From Haemophilus parainfluenzae (GTDB taxonomy: Bacteria > Pseudomonadota > Gammaproteobacteria > Enterobacterales > Pasteurellaceae), in the NCBI RefSeq assembly GCF_003252725.1, contig NZ_QEPO01000002.1:310001-374000 (forward strand): a stretch of 64,000 bases of DNA, in the 5' to 3' direction. The notes beneath the pieces are model-generated. The model was given only the letters and a program-made list of their open reading frames with translations, did no database searches and was not told the origin of the DNA. Shown in pieces: positions 30,606 to 40,511 of this stretch. Position 1 is the stretch's first letter, and each line of letters begins with the position of its first letter. The position numbers and the translations under genes were made by a program.

Positions 30606-30730
30606 AAAAATTATTTTTAGTGGCTGTATTAAGTGCTTTGGTAAGCGCTTGTTCTGTTGGTGTTGGCGCCGGTGGCGGCAGTAATGGTGTAGGCGTTGGT
30701 GTAGGCCTTGGTACTGGCTTTGGATTCTAA
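30602..30730 (+). CDS. Gly-rich mini-lipoprotein, 42 aa
   Basis: ATG 30602 overlaps the previous stop (ATGA). The product has a signal peptide (MKKLFLVAVLSALVS) with lipobox VSAC, Cys near residue 16, and a mature tail of about 27 residues made almost only of Gly, Val, Ser and Leu (GVGAGGGSNGVGVGVG). This form is seen in small Pasteurellaceae lipoproteins of unknown function. Translational coupling to the kinase-like gene supports it as real. Confidence 0.7.
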   Translation: MKKLFLVAVLSALVSACSVGVGAGGGSNGVGVGVGLGTGFGF

Positions 30731-30798
30731 CTATCACTTTAGATAAAGCAAAGTGCGGTCAAAAATCTTAGGTTTTCAAGAAAATTAGTAGAAATCGC

Positions 30799-30826
30799 TT
30801 GATCTTTTGATTTAGATCACTATAAT
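30799..30826 (+). promoter_or_regulatory. Promoter of the initiator tRNA gene metY
   Basis: TTGATC (30799-30804), 16-bp spacer and TATAAT (30821-30826) end 17 bases before the tRNA. A CRP-like TTTGA-N6-TCACT lies between the two elements (30806-30821), probably by chance. Confidence 0.7.
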
Positions 30827-30843
30827 ACACCCCATATTTCGGA

Positions 30844-30920
30844 CGCGGGGTGGAGCAGCTTGGTAGCTCGTCGGGCTCATAACCCGAAGGCCGTCGGTTC
30901 AAATCCGGCCCCCGCAACCA
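30844..30920 (+). tRNA. metY: Initiator tRNA-fMet (CAT anticodon)
   Basis: 77 nt with encoded CCA. The acceptor arm starts with an unpaired C1 opposite A72 (initiator hallmark), the anticodon stem has the three consecutive G:C pairs (GGG-CTCATAA-CCC), and the T-arm GGTTCAAATCC is intact. It lies directly upstream of rimP-nusA-infB, as metY does in E. coli. Confidence 0.97.
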
Positions 30921-30940
30921 ATAACAAGTTCAGTAAAAAG

Positions 30941-30964
30941 AACCCCAAATTTGGGGTTTTTTTG
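30941..30964 (+). terminator. Terminator after metY
   Basis: A loopless-looking dyad AACCCCAAA/TTTGGGGTT (30941-30958) followed by a T-run. NusA-dependent read-through into rimP would be needed if the operon has no other promoter. Confidence 0.85.
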
Positions 30965-30983
30965 TACGAGAAATTTAGAAACT

Positions 30984-31019
30984 GGGCTTAGGTTCATTGA
31001 CGAACCTAACCCTTTTTTT
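30984..31019 (+). terminator. Second terminator/attenuator before rimP
   Basis: GGGCTTAGGTTC (30984-30995) pairs with GAACCTAACCC (31002-31012) with one bulge and a 6-base loop, then T7. It ends 31 bases before the rimP start codon, so it is a candidate leader attenuator. Confidence 0.8.
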
Positions 31020-31049
31020 ATGTCTGAATTTTAAGATTAGGAGCAAAAA

Positions 31050-31505
31050 TTGGCAACATTAGAACAAAAATTGCAAGAGATGCTTCAAGGTGCAGTAGAA
31101 GACTTAGGCTGCGAACTTTGGGGGATTGAATGCCAACGTGCAGGTCGTTTTATGACCGTGCGTTTATTCATTGATAAAGACGGTGGCGTAGGCGTTGATG
31201 ATTGTGCTGATGTAAGTCGTCAAGTGAGCGCGATTTTAGATGTGGAAGATCCAATTGCGGATAAATATAACCTAGAAGTATCATCACCAGGTCTCGATCG
31301 TCCATTATTTACGCTTGAACAATTCCAACGTTATGTAGGCGAGGATATCGCCGTACATTTACGTATTCCCGTTTTAGATCGTCGTAAATGGCAAGGTAAA
31401 TTGGAAAAAATTGAAAATGACATGTTGACACTTATTGTTGATGGTCAGGAACAAGTTCTTATTTTTGGCAACATTCAAAAAGCCAATGTAATCGCAAAAT
31501 TTTAA
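31050..31505 (+). CDS. rimP: Ribosome maturation factor RimP (TTG start)
   Basis: 151-aa 30S assembly factor. It starts with TTG; AGGAG six bases upstream of the TTG fixes the start. The N-terminal alpha/beta domain has [23 protein letters not shown] and [10 protein letters not shown] (about 75-84); the C-terminal domain is SH3-like. First gene of rimP-nusA-infB; 15 bp to nusA. Confidence 0.95.
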   Translation: MATLEQKLQEMLQGAVEDLGCELWGIECQRAGRFMTVRLFIDKDGGVGVDDCADVSRQVSAILDVEDPIADKYNLEVSSPGLDRPLFTLEQFQRYVGEDIAVHLRIPVLDRRKWQGKLEKIENDMLTLIVDGQEQVLIFGNIQKANVIAKF

Positions 31506-31520
31506 AGGAGAAAAAGGAAA

Positions 31521-33008
31521 ATGAGTAAAGAGATTTTGTTAGCTGCTGAAGCAGTATCTAACGAGAAGTTATTACCACGTGAAAAGATTTTTGAAGCGTT
31601 AGAGAGTGCAATTGCGCTTTCAACGAAGAAAAAATATGACTATGAAACCGATATTCGTGTGTCTATCAACACCAAAACAGGGGAGTTTGATACATTCCGT
31701 CGCTGGTTGGTTGTGGATGAAGTTAAAGTGCCAACAAAAGAAATGACATTAGAAGCGGCACAATTTGAAGATCCTAATATTCAACTTGGTGATTATGTTG
31801 AAGACCAAATTGAGTCTATCGCATTTGACCGCATTGCAATGCAAACCGCTCGCCAAGTAATCAGCACTAAAATCCGTGAAGCAGAGCGTGCAAAAGTGGT
31901 TGAGCAATTCCGTTCTGAAGAAGGTAAGATTGTTACTGGTACAGTGAAAAAAGTAAATCGTGAAAGCATTATTTTAGATTTAGGAAATAAAGCTGAAGCC
32001 GTGATTATGCGTGAAGATATGCTTCCACGTGAAAATTTCCGTCCAGGCGATCGTGTACGTGGTGTGCTTTATAAAGTGAATCCAGAAAGCAAAACCGCAC
32101 AATTATTTGTGACTCGTGCAAAACCTGAAATGTTAATCGAGTTATTCCGTATTGAAGTACCAGAAATCGGCGAAGAAATGCTTGAAATCCGTGGTGCAGC
32201 TCGTGATCCTGGTTCTCGCGCGAAAATTGCGGTGAAATCTAACGATAAACGTATTGACCCAGTTGGTGCATGTGTGGGTATGCGTGGTGCACGCGTTCAA
32301 GCGATTACCAATGAATTAGGTGGGGAACGTGTGGATATCGTACTTTGGGATGATAATCCAGCACAGTATGTAATCAATGCGATGGCGCCAGCTGATGTGA
32401 CATCAATCATTGTGGATGAAGATAACCACTCAATGGATATCGCAGTTAATGCTGATAACCTAGCACAAGCAATTGGTCGTAACGGTCAAAATGTACGTTT
32501 AGCGACACAATTAACCGGTTGGACATTAAACGTAATGACCACTGAACAATTAAATGAAAAACATCAAGCGGAAGATATTAAGGTATTGAATTTATTTATG
32601 GATAAATTAGGTCTTGATGAAGAGTTTGCTCAAATCTTAGTGGATGAAGGTTTTACTTCATTAGAAGAAGTGGCTTATGTTCCTGTGAGTGAACTGACTG
32701 CAATTGATGGTTTAGAAGATGAAGATCTTATCGAAGAGTTACAAGGCCGTGCAAAAGATGCGATTACTGCAGCCGCTGCGGCAGAAGAAGAAGCCTTGAA
32801 AAAAGCGAATATCGAAGATCGCTTATTAAATCTTGAAGGCATGAATCGTCACATTGCCTTTAAATTAGCTGAAAAACAAATTACTACACTTGAAGAACTT
32901 GCGGAGCAAGGTGTAGATGATTTAGCTGATATCGAAGAATTAACCGCAGAGCAAGCCGCTGATTTCATTATGGCTGCTCGTAATATTTGCTGGTTTAGCG
33001 AAGAGTAA
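31521..33008 (+). CDS. nusA: Transcription elongation/termination factor NusA
   Basis: 495 aa. N-terminal RNA polymerase-binding domain (1-125), S1 domain (about 135-200, [24 protein letters not shown]), two KH domains (about 205-345, with [13 protein letters not shown] and [12 protein letters not shown]), and two acidic C-terminal repeats (about 360-490) that bind the alpha subunit CTD. NusA can regulate its own operon through leader read-through. Confidence 0.97.
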   Translation: MSKEILLAAEAVSNEKLLPREKIFEALESAIALSTKKKYDYETDIRVSINTKTGEFDTFRRWLVVDEVKVPTKEMTLEAAQFEDPNIQLGDYVEDQIESIAFDRIAMQTARQVISTKIREAERAKVVEQFRSEEGKIVTGTVKKVNRESIILDLGNKAEAVIMREDMLPRENFRPGDRVRGVLYKVNPESKTAQLFVTRAKPEMLIELFRIEVPEIGEEMLEIRGAARDPGSRAKIAVKSNDKRIDPVGACVGMRGARVQAITNELGGERVDIVLWDDNPAQYVINAMAPADVTSIIVDEDNHSMDIAVNADNLAQAIGRNGQNVRLATQLTGWTLNVMTTEQLNEKHQAEDIKVLNLFMDKLGLDEEFAQILVDEGFTSLEEVAYVPVSELTAIDGLEDEDLIEELQGRAKDAITAAAAAEEEALKKANIEDRLLNLEGMNRHIAFKLAEKQITTLEELAEQGVDDLADIEELTAEQAADFIMAARNICWFSEE

Positions 33009-33019
33009 GGAGTTTAATA

Positions 33020-35533
33020 ATGACTGAAGATGTAAAAAATGCGGATGCAAATGCTCCGAAAAAACTAAGTATTCAACGCAGAACAAAAACAACTGTAAGC
33101 AGTGCTACTGCTGGCGGTAAAGCAAAAGCGGTACAAGTTGAAGTACGTAAAAAACGTACTGTACCAACAGATGCTGCTAAAAAAGCGGAAGAAGCAGCAA
33201 AATTAAAAGCCCAGCAAGAAGCTGAAGCAGCTGAAAAGAAAGCAGCAGAAGAAAAAGCACGTTTAGCTGCTGAAAAAGCGAAAGCCGAAAAAGCTAAGGC
33301 TGAAGCAGAAAAAGTTGCGAAACCAGCACCAAGTGCGGTTGAAAATAAACCTAAATCTGTTGATCCTGAAAAAGAAAAACGTAAAGCAGAAGAAGCAGAA
33401 CTTCGTCGTAAAGCGGAAGAACTTGCTCGCCAAAAAGCAGAAGAGCAAGCGCGTAAAGCAGCTGAAGAAGCTAAACGTTATGCTGAGTCTGACTCTTCAA
33501 GTAATGATAGTTCATCAGAAGATTACACGGATTATAATTTAAGCTCTCGTTATGCTTTAGAAGCAGAAGACGAAGAAGAACGTCGTAACGAAAATCGTGG
33601 TCGTGGCAAAAATAAAGTCGCTAAAGCGAAAAAAGAACGTGATGACGTGAAGAGCGGCAATAAAAATGAGCGCGAATCGAATCGTAAAAATCAAAAAGAC
33701 GGTAAATTCGGTAAAGGTAAAAATGGTAAAAAAGGTGCCGCATTACAACAAGCCTTCACAAAACCTGTTCAAGTTGTAAAACAAGATGTTGTTATTGGCG
33801 AAACCATTACTGTTGCAGAATTAGCAAATAAAATGGCAACCAAAGCGACTGAAATCATCAAAGCAATGATGAAAATGGGCGAAATGGTAACCATTAACCA
33901 AGTACTTGACCAAGAGACGGCACAATTAGTGGCAGAAGAATTAGGTCACAAAGTGATTCTTCGCAATGAAAATGAGCTCGAAGAAGAAGTATTAGGCGAT
34001 CGCGATGTTAATGCAGAAAAAGTGACTCGTGCACCGGTTGTAACGATTATGGGTCACGTTGACCATGGTAAAACCTCATTACTTGACTACATTCGTAAAG
34101 CGAAAGTCGCAGCAGGTGAGGCGGGTGGTATTACTCAGCACATCGGTGCGTACCATGTAGAAATGGATGACGGCAAAATGATCACCTTCTTAGATACCCC
34201 GGGACACGCCGCATTTACCTCAATGCGTGCACGTGGTGCGAAAGCAACGGATATCGTCGTTCTTGTCGTTGCTGCAGATGATGGTGTGATGCCTCAAACC
34301 ATTGAAGCGATTCAACACGCGAAAGCAGCGGGTGCGCCTTTAGTAGTTGCGGTGAACAAAATTGATAAGCCAGAAGCAAACCCAGATCGCGTAGAGCAAG
34401 AATTACTTCAACACGAAGTGATTTCTGAGAAATTCGGTGGTGATGTACAATTCGTGCCGGTTTCTGCGAAGAAAGGTATGGGTATCGATGATTTATTAGA
34501 TGCTATCTTACTTCAATCAGAAGTACTTGAATTAACGGCTGTAAAAGACGGTATGGCAAGCGGTGTTGTGATTGAATCTTACCTTGATAAAGGTCGTGGT
34601 CCAGTTGCAACCATTCTTGTTCAATCTGGTACATTACGTAAAGGTGATATCGTACTTTGTGGTTTTGAATATGGCCGTGTTCGTGCAATGCGCGATGAAA
34701 ACGGTAAAGAAATCGATGAAGCTGGTCCATCTATTCCTGTTGAGGTGTTAGGTCTTTCTGGCGTACCAGCAGCAGGTGATGAAGCAACCGTAGTGCGTGA
34801 TGAGAAAAAAGCACGTGAAGTAGCATTACACCGTCAAGGTAAGTTCCGTGAAGTGAAACTTGCTCGTCAGCAAAAAGCTAAACTTGAAAATATGTTTAGT
34901 AATATGACTGAAGGTGATGTGGCTGAACTGAACATCATCGTGAAAGCAGACGTACAGGGTTCTGTGGAAGCGATTATTCAATCGTTACAAGATCTTTCTA
35001 CTGATGAAGTGAAAGTGAAAGTTGTCGGTTCTGGTGTAGGTGGTATTTCTGAAACTGATGCAACCTTAGCTGCGGCTTCTAATGCGATTATGGTCGGCTT
35101 TAACGTACGTGCGGACGCTTCTGCTCGCCGTATTATCGAAGCAGAAAATATTGACCTTCGTTATTATTCTATCATTTATGAACTATTAAATGATGTGAAA
35201 GCTGCAATGAGCGGTATGCTACAACCTGAATTCAAACAAGAAATCATCGGCTTGGCTGAAGTACGTGATGTGTTCAAACATCCGAAATTTGGTGCAATCG
35301 CAGGTTGTATGGTGACCGAAGGTGTAGTAAAACGTAACAATCCAATCCGTGTATTACGTGATAATGTGGTAATCTTTGAAGGTGAATTGGAATCTCTCCG
35401 TCGCTTTAAAGATGACGTAGCTGAAGTCCGTAATGGTATGGAATGTGGTATCGGCGTTAAAAACTACAATGATGTAAAAGTCGGCGACCAAATCGAAGTA
35501 TTTGAAGTTGTTGAAATTAAACGTTCAATCTAA
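33020..35533 (+). CDS. infB: Translation initiation factor IF-2
   Basis: 837-aa GTPase that brings fMet-tRNA to the 30S subunit, whose tRNA gene lies just upstream. A long Lys/Ala/Glu-rich helical N-terminus (about 50-160) and a basic low-complexity stretch (about 190-245) precede the G domain with G1 GHVDHGKT (about 344), DTPGH and NKID, then domains II-IV. A USS in the N-terminal region encodes PSAVENK. AAGGAG precedes the start. No second in-frame start for shorter isoforms was assessed. Confidence 0.97.
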   Translation: MTEDVKNADANAPKKLSIQRRTKTTVSSATAGGKAKAVQVEVRKKRTVPTDAAKKAEEAAKLKAQQEAEAAEKKAAEEKARLAAEKAKAEKAKAEAEKVAKPAPSAVENKPKSVDPEKEKRKAEEAELRRKAEELARQKAEEQARKAAEEAKRYAESDSSSNDSSSEDYTDYNLSSRYALEAEDEEERRNENRGRGKNKVAKAKKERDDVKSGNKNERESNRKNQKDGKFGKGKNGKKGAALQQAFTKPVQVVKQDVVIGETITVAELANKMATKATEIIKAMMKMGEMVTINQVLDQETAQLVAEELGHKVILRNENELEEEVLGDRDVNAEKVTRAPVVTIMGHVDHGKTSLLDYIRKAKVAAGEAGGITQHIGAYHVEMDDGKMITFLDTPGHAAFTSMRARGAKATDIVVLVVAADDGVMPQTIEAIQHAKAAGAPLVVAVNKIDKPEANPDRVEQELLQHEVISEKFGGDVQFVPVSAKKGMGIDDLLDAILLQSEVLELTAVKDGMASGVVIESYLDKGRGPVATILVQSGTLRKGDIVLCGFEYGRVRAMRDENGKEIDEAGPSIPVEVLGLSGVPAAGDEATVVRDEKKAREVALHRQGKFREVKLARQQKAKLENMFSNMTEGDVAELNIIVKADVQGSVEAIIQSLQDLSTDEVKVKVVGSGVGGISETDATLAAASNAIMVGFNVRADASARRIIEAENIDLRYYSIIYELLNDVKAAMSGMLQPEFKQEIIGLAEVRDVFKHPKFGAIAGCMVTEGVVKRNNPIRVLRDNVVIFEGELESLRRFKDDVAEVRNGMECGIGVKNYNDVKVGDQIEVFEVVEIKRSI

Positions 35534-35538
35534 TCGAT

Positions 35539-35580
35539 AAAAAGAGCGGTCAAAATTCAACGTATTTTTGACCGCTTTTG
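35539..35580 (+). terminator. USS-like terminator after infB
   Basis: AGCGGTCAAAA (35545-35555) pairs with TTTTGACCGCT (35566-35576), then TTTTG. The core deviates from the full USS (GAGCGGTC), so it is a USS-derived pair. It overlaps the upstream side of the next small gene. Confidence 0.8.
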
Positions 35581-35595
35581 TCATTGGAGCTAAAA

Positions 35596-35871
35596 ATGGA
35601 ATCAATGTTTGGTTGGGCGGCTATCAATGCTATTTTGGTTGCTTATGGGTTTGGGCAGAAGAAATGGAAATTTTTAATTATCCCAATCGCTGTAAAACTT
35701 TGTTTTTGGATTGCAAGCATTTATCATGCCCAGTCATCCTATGAAGAACATGGTGCAGACTGGAGTCTAGTTGTTGTAGTGATGGATGTCATAATGAATG
35801 TTATCGCACTACTCATTGGCGTGGGGATAGGTTTTTTTCTTCGCCGAAATAAAACCAAATCAGAGAAATAA
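35596..35871 (+). CDS. Small membrane protein between infB and rbfA
   Basis: 91 aa from ATG 35596 (TTGGAGC about seven bases upstream). It has about three hydrophobic segments (about 5-20, 23-43 and 58-82) and a basic tail RRNKTKSEK. I do not recognise a family. infB and rbfA are normally neighbours in gammaproteobacteria, so this gene looks like an insertion into the conserved cluster. Confidence 0.6.
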   Translation: MESMFGWAAINAILVAYGFGQKKWKFLIIPIAVKLCFWIASIYHAQSSYEEHGADWSLVVVVMDVIMNVIALLIGVGIGFFLRRNKTKSEK

Positions 35872-35920
35872 TTTGTAACCTAATCAATGTAGGTAATATT
35901 TACTTAGTAAGGGAAATATT

Positions 35921-36307
35921 ATGGCAAGAGAATTTAAACGTAGCGATCGTGTTGCACAAGAATTACAAAAAGAAATCGCCATCATTTTGCAACGGGAAGT
36001 AAAAGATCCCCGTATTGGCATGGTAACCGTGTCAGATGTGGAAGTATCAAGCGATTTAGCTTATGCAAAAGTGTTTGTCACATTTTTGTTTGATCATGAT
36101 GAAGTGGCGATTGCACAAGGCATGAAAGGGTTAGAAAAAGCGGCACCTTATATTCGTTCATTAGTGGGTAAAGCAATGCGTTTACGCATTGTGCCAGAAA
36201 TTCGTTTCTTCTACGATCAATCCTTAGTTGAAGGGATGCGTATGTCTAATTTAGTAACAAACGTAGTACGTGAAGACGAAAAAAAACACGTTGAGGAAAA
36301 TGACTAA
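35921..36307 (+). CDS. rbfA: Ribosome-binding factor A
   Basis: 128-aa KH-type 30S maturation and cold-adaptation factor. It has the N-terminal [18 protein letters not shown] and the conserved [24 protein letters not shown] region (about 30-50). A good ribosome site (AAGGGAAA) precedes it. The stop overlaps the truB start by one base. Confidence 0.95.
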   Translation: MAREFKRSDRVAQELQKEIAIILQREVKDPRIGMVTVSDVEVSSDLAYAKVFVTFLFDHDEVAIAQGMKGLEKAAPYIRSLVGKAMRLRIVPEIRFFYDQSLVEGMRMSNLVTNVVREDEKKHVEEND

Positions 36308-37230
36308 TGTCGAGACCTCGCAAGCGTGGGCGTGATATTGATGGTGTATTTTTATTAGATAAGCCACAAGGCATGTCGTCTAATGACATTATGCAAAAAG
36401 TTAAACGCGTATTCCAAGCGAATAAAGCTGGGCATACTGGTGCGCTCGATCCATTAGCAACCGGTATGCTGCCTATTTGTTTAGGTGAAGCCACAAAGTT
36501 TTCCCAATTCTTATTAGATGCAGATAAACGCTATGTGGTCACAGCAAAATTAGGTGAACGCACGGATACCTCTGATGCTGAAGGACAAGTGGTCGAAAAG
36601 CGTCCTGTTAATGTGGAAATATCACAAATTTTGACCGCACTTGAACAATTCCGTGGTGATATTTTGCAAGTGCCAACCATGTTTTCTGCATTAAAGCACA
36701 ATGGAAAACCGTTATATGAGTATGCTCGCGCAGGCATTACAGTGGAACGTGAAGCACGTCCTATCACGATTTTTGAGCTAAACTTTATTGAGTATCAAAC
36801 ACCTTTTCTAACCTTAGAAGTGCATTGTTCGAAAGGAACCTATATCCGTACGTTAGTGGATGATTTAGGTGAAATGTTAGGTTGTGGTGCTCATGTGACA
36901 GTGTTACGTCGAACTGTGGTTGCGGATTATCCAACAGAAAAGATGATGACATGGGATGCTTTGCAGGCGCTTGCAGAGCAAGGTGATCTTGCACAACTTG
37001 ATCGACATCTTTTACCGACAGATACAGCAGTCAGTAAATTACCCGCATTACAGCTAAATACCGAGCAAAGTAAAGGTATCGGCTTTGGACAACGAGTTAA
37101 ATTTGCTAATGAAGCCAAATTGCACGGTCAAGTGCGGTTGTTTTCTGACGAGAATATCTTTTTAGGCGTAGCAGTTGTAGATGATAACAATGTGATTCGT
37201 CCGCAGCGCTTGATTACGCAATCTCTCTAA
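36307..37230 (+). CDS. truB: tRNA pseudouridine(55) synthase
   Basis: 307 aa. Modifies U55 in the tRNA T-loop. Catalytic Asp in [15 protein letters not shown] (Asp near 48), RYVVTAKLG motif, and the C-terminal RNA-binding PUA-like region are present. A USS lies in the coding sequence (ILTALEQ). Confidence 0.96.
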   Translation: MSRPRKRGRDIDGVFLLDKPQGMSSNDIMQKVKRVFQANKAGHTGALDPLATGMLPICLGEATKFSQFLLDADKRYVVTAKLGERTDTSDAEGQVVEKRPVNVEISQILTALEQFRGDILQVPTMFSALKHNGKPLYEYARAGITVEREARPITIFELNFIEYQTPFLTLEVHCSKGTYIRTLVDDLGEMLGCGAHVTVLRRTVVADYPTEKMMTWDALQALAEQGDLAQLDRHLLPTDTAVSKLPALQLNTEQSKGIGFGQRVKFANEAKLHGQVRLFSDENIFLGVAVVDDNNVIRPQRLITQSL

Positions 37231-37267
37231 CTATTTGCCTTTCTTTTTTAATTCCAGTAATCTCACC

Positions 37268-37308
37268 TGTAACCTTTTAATTGCAATCTATGTAAATAAG
37301 ATATTACA
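37268..37308 (+). promoter_or_regulatory. Tandem TyrR-like boxes before tyrA
   Basis: Box 2 TGTAAA-N6-ATTACA (37291-37308) matches the TyrR consensus TGTAAA-N6-TTTACA at all but one base. Box 1 TGTAAC-N6-ATTGCA (37268-37285) is weaker but keeps the key G and C. They are separated by 5 bp, the same spacing as strong/weak TyrR box pairs in E. coli. A -10-like TAAGAT (37297-37302) lies inside box 2, so binding would repress. A 9-bp inverted repeat CACCTGTAA/TTACAGGTG (37264-37272 and 37304-37312) also overlaps the ribosome site. Confidence 0.65.
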
Positions 37309-37316
37309 GGTGAATT

Positions 37317-38441
37317 ATGGATGCTCTTAACCATTTACGTCAGGAAATTGATGCACTCGATCGTGAACTGATTCAACTTTTTGCTAAACGCCTCGAACTG
37401 GTAACCCAAGTAGGCGAAGTAAAGCATGAAAAAGGTTTACCGATTTATGCACCAGATCGTGAATTAGCGATGTTACAAGCTCGCCGAGAAGAAGCGGCTA
37501 AAGCAGGAATCTCTCCACAACTTATTGAAGATGTGCTGCGTCGTTTCATGCGTGAATCTTATTCCAATGAAAATCAATTTGGTTTTAAAACCCTGAATCC
37601 AGCCATTAACAAAATTGTTATTGTCGGTGGTTACGGAAAAATGGGGCAGTTATTTGCCCGTTATTTGCGTGCTTCTGGTTATCCTATTTCTATTTTAGAC
37701 CGAGATGATTGGGATGTGGCAGAACGCATTTTAACGAATGCGGATGTTGTTATTGTCTCAGTACCGATTGATCACACGTTAGAAACAATAGAACGTTTAA
37801 AACCCTATTTAACGGAAAATATGCTGCTCGCGGATCTCACCTCCGTGAAACGTGCACCCTTGGCTAAAATGTTAGATGTGCATAAAGGGGCAGTGGTTGG
37901 GCTGCATCCAATGTTTGGTCCCGATATTGCGAGCATGGCAAAACAAGTGGTTGTGCGTTGTGATGGGCGCTTTAGTGAGCGTTATGAATGGTTGTTAGAG
38001 CAAATTCAAATCTGGGGTGCAAAAATTTACCAAATTGATGCAGCTGAGCATGATCATAATATGACGTACATTCAAGCATTACGTCACTTTTCTACTTTTG
38101 CGAATGGTCTGCATCTTTCCAAACAACCTGTCAATTTAAGCAATTTATTGGCGCTATCTTCCCCGATTTATCGCTTGGAATTAGCCATGATTGGTCGTCT
38201 ATTTGCCCAAGATGCGGCACTTTATGCCGATATTATTATGGATAAGCCAGAAAATTTAGACGTGATTGAAAGCTTGAAGCAAACGTATGAAGAAGCGTTA
38301 CAATTTTTTGAAAAAGGCGATCGCCAAGGGTTTATTGATGCTTTCCATCAGGTGAGAGAATGGTTTGGGGAGTATTCAGATCAATTCTTGCAGGAAAGTC
38401 GTCAGTTATTGCAACAAGCTCATGATTTACGACATGTATAA
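37317..38441 (+). CDS. tyrA: Bifunctional chorismate mutase/prephenate dehydrogenase
   Basis: 374-aa tyrosine biosynthesis enzyme. N-terminal AroQ-type chorismate mutase domain (about 1-90, [23 protein letters not shown]), then NAD-binding [19 protein letters not shown] (about 103-121) and the dehydrogenase helical domain with GLHPMFGPD (about 196) and [14 protein letters not shown]. It is usually feedback-inhibited by tyrosine; TyrR-like boxes suggest transcriptional control too. AGGTG precedes the ATG by 4 bases. Confidence 0.97.
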   Translation: MDALNHLRQEIDALDRELIQLFAKRLELVTQVGEVKHEKGLPIYAPDRELAMLQARREEAAKAGISPQLIEDVLRRFMRESYSNENQFGFKTLNPAINKIVIVGGYGKMGQLFARYLRASGYPISILDRDDWDVAERILTNADVVIVSVPIDHTLETIERLKPYLTENMLLADLTSVKRAPLAKMLDVHKGAVVGLHPMFGPDIASMAKQVVVRCDGRFSERYEWLLEQIQIWGAKIYQIDAAEHDHNMTYIQALRHFSTFANGLHLSKQPVNLSNLLALSSPIYRLELAMIGRLFAQDAALYADIIMDKPENLDVIESLKQTYEEALQFFEKGDRQGFIDAFHQVREWFGEYSDQFLQESRQLLQQAHDLRHV

Positions 38442-38444
38442 AAT

Positions 38445-38478
38445 AAAAGTGCGGTTGATTTTCACCGCACTTTTGTTT
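38445..38478. terminator. Inverted USS pair between tyrA and queF
   Basis: AAAAGTGCGGT (38445-38455) and ACCGCACTTTT (38464-38474), an 11-bp stem shared by two convergent genes. Confidence 0.87.
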
Positions 38479-38484
38479 TGTGAT

Positions 38485-39324
38485 TTATTGTCTTGCTAAG
38501 CGTAAATTTTGCGGAATTTCCTCAAAGTTAGAACGGAATGGATTAATATCCAATCCACCACGGCGCGTATAACGCGCATAGACGGTGAGTTTTTCTGGTT
38601 TGGCGTAATGCATCAAGTCACAGAAAATACGCTCGACACATTGCTCGTGAAACTCATTATGCTGACGGAAAGACACAATGTAGCGGAGAAGTTTTTCGCG
38701 ATCGATTTGTTTACCCACATAATGAATTTGCACGGTTCCCCAATCCGGCTGACTGGTGATCAGACAGTTAGATTTCAATAAATGGCTTACTAAGGTTTCT
38801 TCCACCACGTTATCGGACGTACAATTTTGCAAAATGTCTGCATCAAATTCGTAGCTGTGGATTTCGATATCCTGCTCGTCAATGCAATCGCCCGTTAACG
38901 TATCAATACGTTGTCCTTGATAGTGGGATAATGGATGTAAACGTACTTTGACCTCGCCTTGGGCACAAGCACTTAAATCTTCTCGCATAGTGCGTTCTAC
39001 GCTAGCAAAATCAGCAAATTGACTTTGGTTAAAGCTGTTTAAATAGAGTTTAAAACTTTTCGATTCAATTAAATTTTCACTGCGATAATCAATTTCCACA
39101 TCAGCAATGGCGACTTGCGGCAAACCTTTTTGATTTAACCAGGAAATTTCATAGGCTGTCCAAATATCCGCCCCTTGGGTAAATGGCTGTTGTTCGGTTA
39201 TACCTAAGCCATCACGATTGAGTTTGCGTGGTACGGGTTGTAACAAAGTGCGGTCATAATTTGCTGCATATTCTGTTGCTTGACCGAGTTTTAAAGATTG
39301 AAGACTTTTATCTTGATAGTTCAT
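38485..39324 (-). CDS. queF: NADPH-dependent preQ0 reductase (queuosine pathway)
   Basis: 279-aa long-form (YqcD-type) QueF, with two tandem T-fold halves, that reduces the nitrile of preQ0 to preQ1. The substrate segment includes [10 protein letters not shown] (about 190-200) with the active Cys and [13 protein letters not shown] (NADPH-binding signature). It is the last gene of a leftward operon (nuclease-csdA-csdE-DUF2310-queF). Confidence 0.95.
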   Translation of the reverse strand: MNYQDKSLQSLKLGQATEYAANYDRTLLQPVPRKLNRDGLGITEQQPFTQGADIWTAYEISWLNQKGLPQVAIADVEIDYRSENLIESKSFKLYLNSFNQSQFADFASVERTMREDLSACAQGEVKVRLHPLSHYQGQRIDTLTGDCIDEQDIEIHSYEFDADILQNCTSDNVVEETLVSHLLKSNCLITSQPDWGTVQIHYVGKQIDREKLLRYIVSFRQHNEFHEQCVERIFCDLMHYAKPEKLTVYARYTRRGGLDINPFRSNFEEIPQNLRLARQ

Positions 39325-39348
39325 TTGTTTTCCTAAATGACGAAAGCA

Positions 39349-40134
39349 TTATAAAAAATTCCACGACACATTCGAGACTAATCGACATTGGTCGCATTTA
39401 AAGTAAATTACATCAAATAGTGGCGCGTCTAATGCCCAATTACCACCACATTGCGGGCAACTGCGTTGTTGTTCAGATTCTAAAGAATGGCCTCCGACAC
39501 GGTATAAATAATAATAGGTCGGTATGCCGCTTTCTTTTTCAATTTCTGCAGCAAGGTAGCGTCCATGTTTGCTGAGCGTGCTATTAACCTCGGCGATTTC
39601 GTTTAACGATTCTTTTTCTAAAACAGAACCATTCATTTGCAACTGATCGCAAGCTTGCCAATTTTCCTGCCATTTAATCAAATCTTGGCTTAAGTGTGGT
39701 TGATTTTTTAGCTGTTTATAGAGCGGAATTGGAGAAAAATCTTCTCCGCTATGTAACGGTGAGCAAGATTGTAAATGTGTGGTGTAGAGCATTTGCCATG
39801 TTGGTCGGCTACATTCTGCGGTGCTGTCCGCATTTAAATCATCGGCAATAATTTGAAAACCTTGAAAATTTAAACCGTTTTTTTCAGCATTTTCCATCGC
39901 CTGATTCACAGATTGATTATTGTTTTCGGGTAAAAGGCTATCTTGCTCAGGGCAAATAACGCGCATCGCAAAACCTTGTTTGCCATCTTCTTCCATTAAA
40001 TAAAGCGGGATTTCACGGCCGATAATTTGTCCGTTATAACGCCATTGGTCGATGACTGCATTGAGCAAACGGCTTTGTTGGCCAATGTCGTTTTCTAAGG
40101 CGGTCAATTTAAAAAAGGGTTCGATCAGATACAT
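39349..40134 (-). CDS. DUF2310 zinc-ribbon protein
   Basis: 261 aa with a C-terminal zinc ribbon: CPQCGGNW and CDQCRLV (about 228-250). The N-terminal region has no motif I recognise. The family is Pasteurellaceae/gammaproteobacterial and of unknown function. It starts 2 bp after csdE and ends 24 bp before queF. Confidence 0.8.
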   Translation of the reverse strand: MYLIEPFFKLTALENDIGQQSRLLNAVIDQWRYNGQIIGREIPLYLMEEDGKQGFAMRVICPEQDSLLPENNNQSVNQAMENAEKNGLNFQGFQIIADDLNADSTAECSRPTWQMLYTTHLQSCSPLHSGEDFSPIPLYKQLKNQPHLSQDLIKWQENWQACDQLQMNGSVLEKESLNEIAEVNSTLSKHGRYLAAEIEKESGIPTYYYLYRVGGHSLESEQQRSCPQCGGNWALDAPLFDVIYFKCDQCRLVSNVSWNFL

Positions 40135-40136
40135 AA

Positions 40137-40511
40137 TTATAGATTGTGCAAGATTTCTTCAATTTGTTTTAAACCGTTTAAGCGGGTTTCACTTAAGCGA
40201 GAAGCAATACCGAGCTCATCAAAAAATTGACGAATATTAAATTGTTGTAATTGGTTGCGGGTTTGGCCATTGATATTTTGCAACAATAACCATAACAAAC
40301 CATTCATAATGCGTGCTTCGCTGTAAGCTTGAAATTGAAACGTACTGTCATTTTGTTGAATAGTCTTAAACCAAAGTCCTGCTTCGCAGCCTTGAATCGA
40401 TTGCATTTGAGCCAATTCATCTGGAGAAGGTTGAGGAAGATGTTTACCAGCTTGAATAATGAAACGGTAACGTTCTTCCCAATTTTTTGCCTGTTTAATG
40501 TTTTCTAGCAT
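40137..40511 (-). CDS. csdE: CsdE/SufE-family sulfur acceptor
   Basis: 124 aa; acceptor of persulfide sulfur from the cysteine desulfurase. Active Cys in QGCEAGLWF (about residue 42), a helical C-terminus and FFDELGIASRLSETRLNGL are family features. It overlaps csdA by 7 bp, which pairs it with CsdA rather than with a complete suf operon (none seen here). Confidence 0.9.
   Translation of the reverse strand: MLENIKQAKNWEERYRFIIQAGKHLPQPSPDELAQMQSIQGCEAGLWFKTIQQNDSTFQFQAYSEARIMNGLLWLLLQNINGQTRNQLQQFNIRQFFDELGIASRLSETRLNGLKQIEEILHNL

Noticed and set aside
30806-30821. CRP-like TTTGA-N6-TCACT between metY promoter elements
   Set aside because: Position between -35 and -10 and one half-site mismatch make a chance match more likely.
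33263-33448. Phe-rich minus-strand frame within infB
   Set aside because: Mirror of the Lys/Ala/Glu-rich IF-2 N-terminus; no start signal or neighbour context.
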